NCBI GenBank assembly: GCA_017886765.1
Contig: JAGHJI010000039.1
Span: 1 to 35,524, forward strand
Reading direction: 5' to 3'
Source: Eubacterium sp.
Lineage (GTDB): Bacteria > Bacillota > Clostridia > Oscillospirales > Acutalibacteraceae
Length of the DNA stretch: 35,524 nt
Positions 35,116 to 35,524 of this stretch are shown piece by piece. Position 1 is the first letter of the stretch. Each line of letters begins with the position of its first letter. The notes under the pieces were generated by a model. That model was given only the letters and a program-made list of their open reading frames with translations, made no database searches and had not been told where the DNA came from. Position numbers and translations under genes: made by a program.

Positions 35116-35524
35116 AAATGAAATTATAAAGTATTTTGACGGCATAGAACCCGACAGTGAATTAGTAGAAAGGACGGTTGCTATGTCAAACGATACTAAG
35201 AATAAAAAAAGAATGAATTTAAGCAAAAAAATGATCGCACTTATTGCCGCAATAGTATGCCTTTTAGCGGTCACCACAGCAACGGCAACGATTGTAAGAG
35301 TTTATAATGACAAAAATAACGTGGTCAATATCAACGAATCCGACAATTCTTTTTCACTTGATTTTACAAAAGCCAAAAGAGCCCCGCAAAAATTAAGCAA
35401 TACGGACAATGATATTGTCAACGCACTCACGGACAAAGGATTCAGAGATGTTATAGTACCTGCAGCTCTTATAAATGACGGATACGAGATCACAAACGCA
35501 ATTGATTTTTTACCGCAGTATACA
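35108..35524 (+). CDS. Membrane anti-sigma factor-like protein (C-terminal part outside window)
   Basis: The frame starts at ATG 35108, overlapping the sigma gene by 8 bp, with AAAAGGAGGG just upstream, and runs off the right edge after 139 codons. It has a short cytoplasmic N-terminus (MLKNEIIKYFDGIEPDSELV), a basic stretch (TKNKKRMNLSKK), one hydrophobic helix (MIALIAAIVCLLAVTTATAT), and an outside part starting VRVYNDKNNVVNINESDN. This is the topology of anti-sigma factors of the RsiV/DUF4179 kind, which sequester the adjacent ECF sigma. The external sensor domain is cut off. The role is inferred mainly from the coupling with the sigma gene. Confidence 0.7.
   Translation, partial: MLKNEIIKYFDGIEPDSELVERTVAMSNDTKNKKRMNLSKKMIALIAAIVCLLAVTTATATIVRVYNDKNNVVNINESDNSFSLDFTKAKRAPQKLSNTDNDIVNALTDKGFRDVIVPAALINDGYEITNAIDFLPQYT

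Overview
The window looks like a chromosomal segment of a spore-forming, gut-type clostridium, most likely Oscillospiraceae/Ruminococcus-like. This is inferred from gene content and protein style only. Supporting signs are firmicute-type ribosomal and RNA polymerase proteins, strong AGGAGG ribosome sites, TTG/GTG starts, CotJA/CotJB spore-coat genes, a tiny cysteine-rich spore-type protein and a GH51 arabinofuranosidase. No rRNA, tRNA, CRISPR array, transposase or phage gene was seen.

Layout. (1) Positions 1-1707: the N-terminal part of the RecD2 helicase (minus), a small XRE regulator behind two inverted-repeat operator candidates, and a GNAT acetyltransferase. (2) 1788-13856, minus: the core gene-expression block, transcribed rpoB-rpoC-rpsL-rpsG-fusA-tuf. 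A near-consensus promoter precedes rpoB and another precedes tuf. The L7Ae-like gene usually found between rpoC and rpsL is absent, and the rplKAJL genes are not upstream of rpoB. (3) 14105-21299, plus: an orphan oligopeptide-binding lipoprotein overlapping a VanZ-like membrane protein; a nagB-metG-tatD operon with its own consensus promoter; and an AGCS sodium:alanine/glycine symporter. (4) 21354-24112: an XRE regulator divergent from a secreted glucosaminidase with fibronectin-type repeats. (5) 24178-28251, minus: a compact dut-EamA transporter-flavin reductase/rubredoxin-arabinofuranosidase operon, and a solitary MazF toxin. (6) 28531-29971: cotJA-cotJB without cotJC, a 42-residue cysteine-rich membrane protein and a short-chain dehydrogenase. 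(7) 30067-32063, plus: an unknown protein, an RluA-type pseudouridine synthase and a two-helix membrane protein, overlapping or nearly abutting.

(8) 32179-34372 is visibly AT-richer than its surroundings and looks like an acquired cassette: a DUF4365 (PD-(D/E)XK-like) protein, two zinc-ribbon membrane proteins and a divergent XRE regulator. Behind one zinc-ribbon gene I found a short frameshifted remnant resembling the start of a DUF6273 domain, so that protein was probably longer once. (9) 34377-34578 is a GC-richer, strongly structured stretch with no convincing gene, bounded by two outward-facing terminators: a candidate non-coding RNA or dispersed repeat. (10) 34633-end: an ECF sigma factor with a putative autoregulatory promoter, overlapping a membrane anti-sigma-like gene cut by the window edge.

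The best leads for something undescribed are the AT-rich zinc-ribbon/DUF4365 cassette, the structured element beside it, the solitary MazF with a hairpin leader, and the small cysteine-rich protein. All functions are read from motifs and recalled family features; no database search was run.
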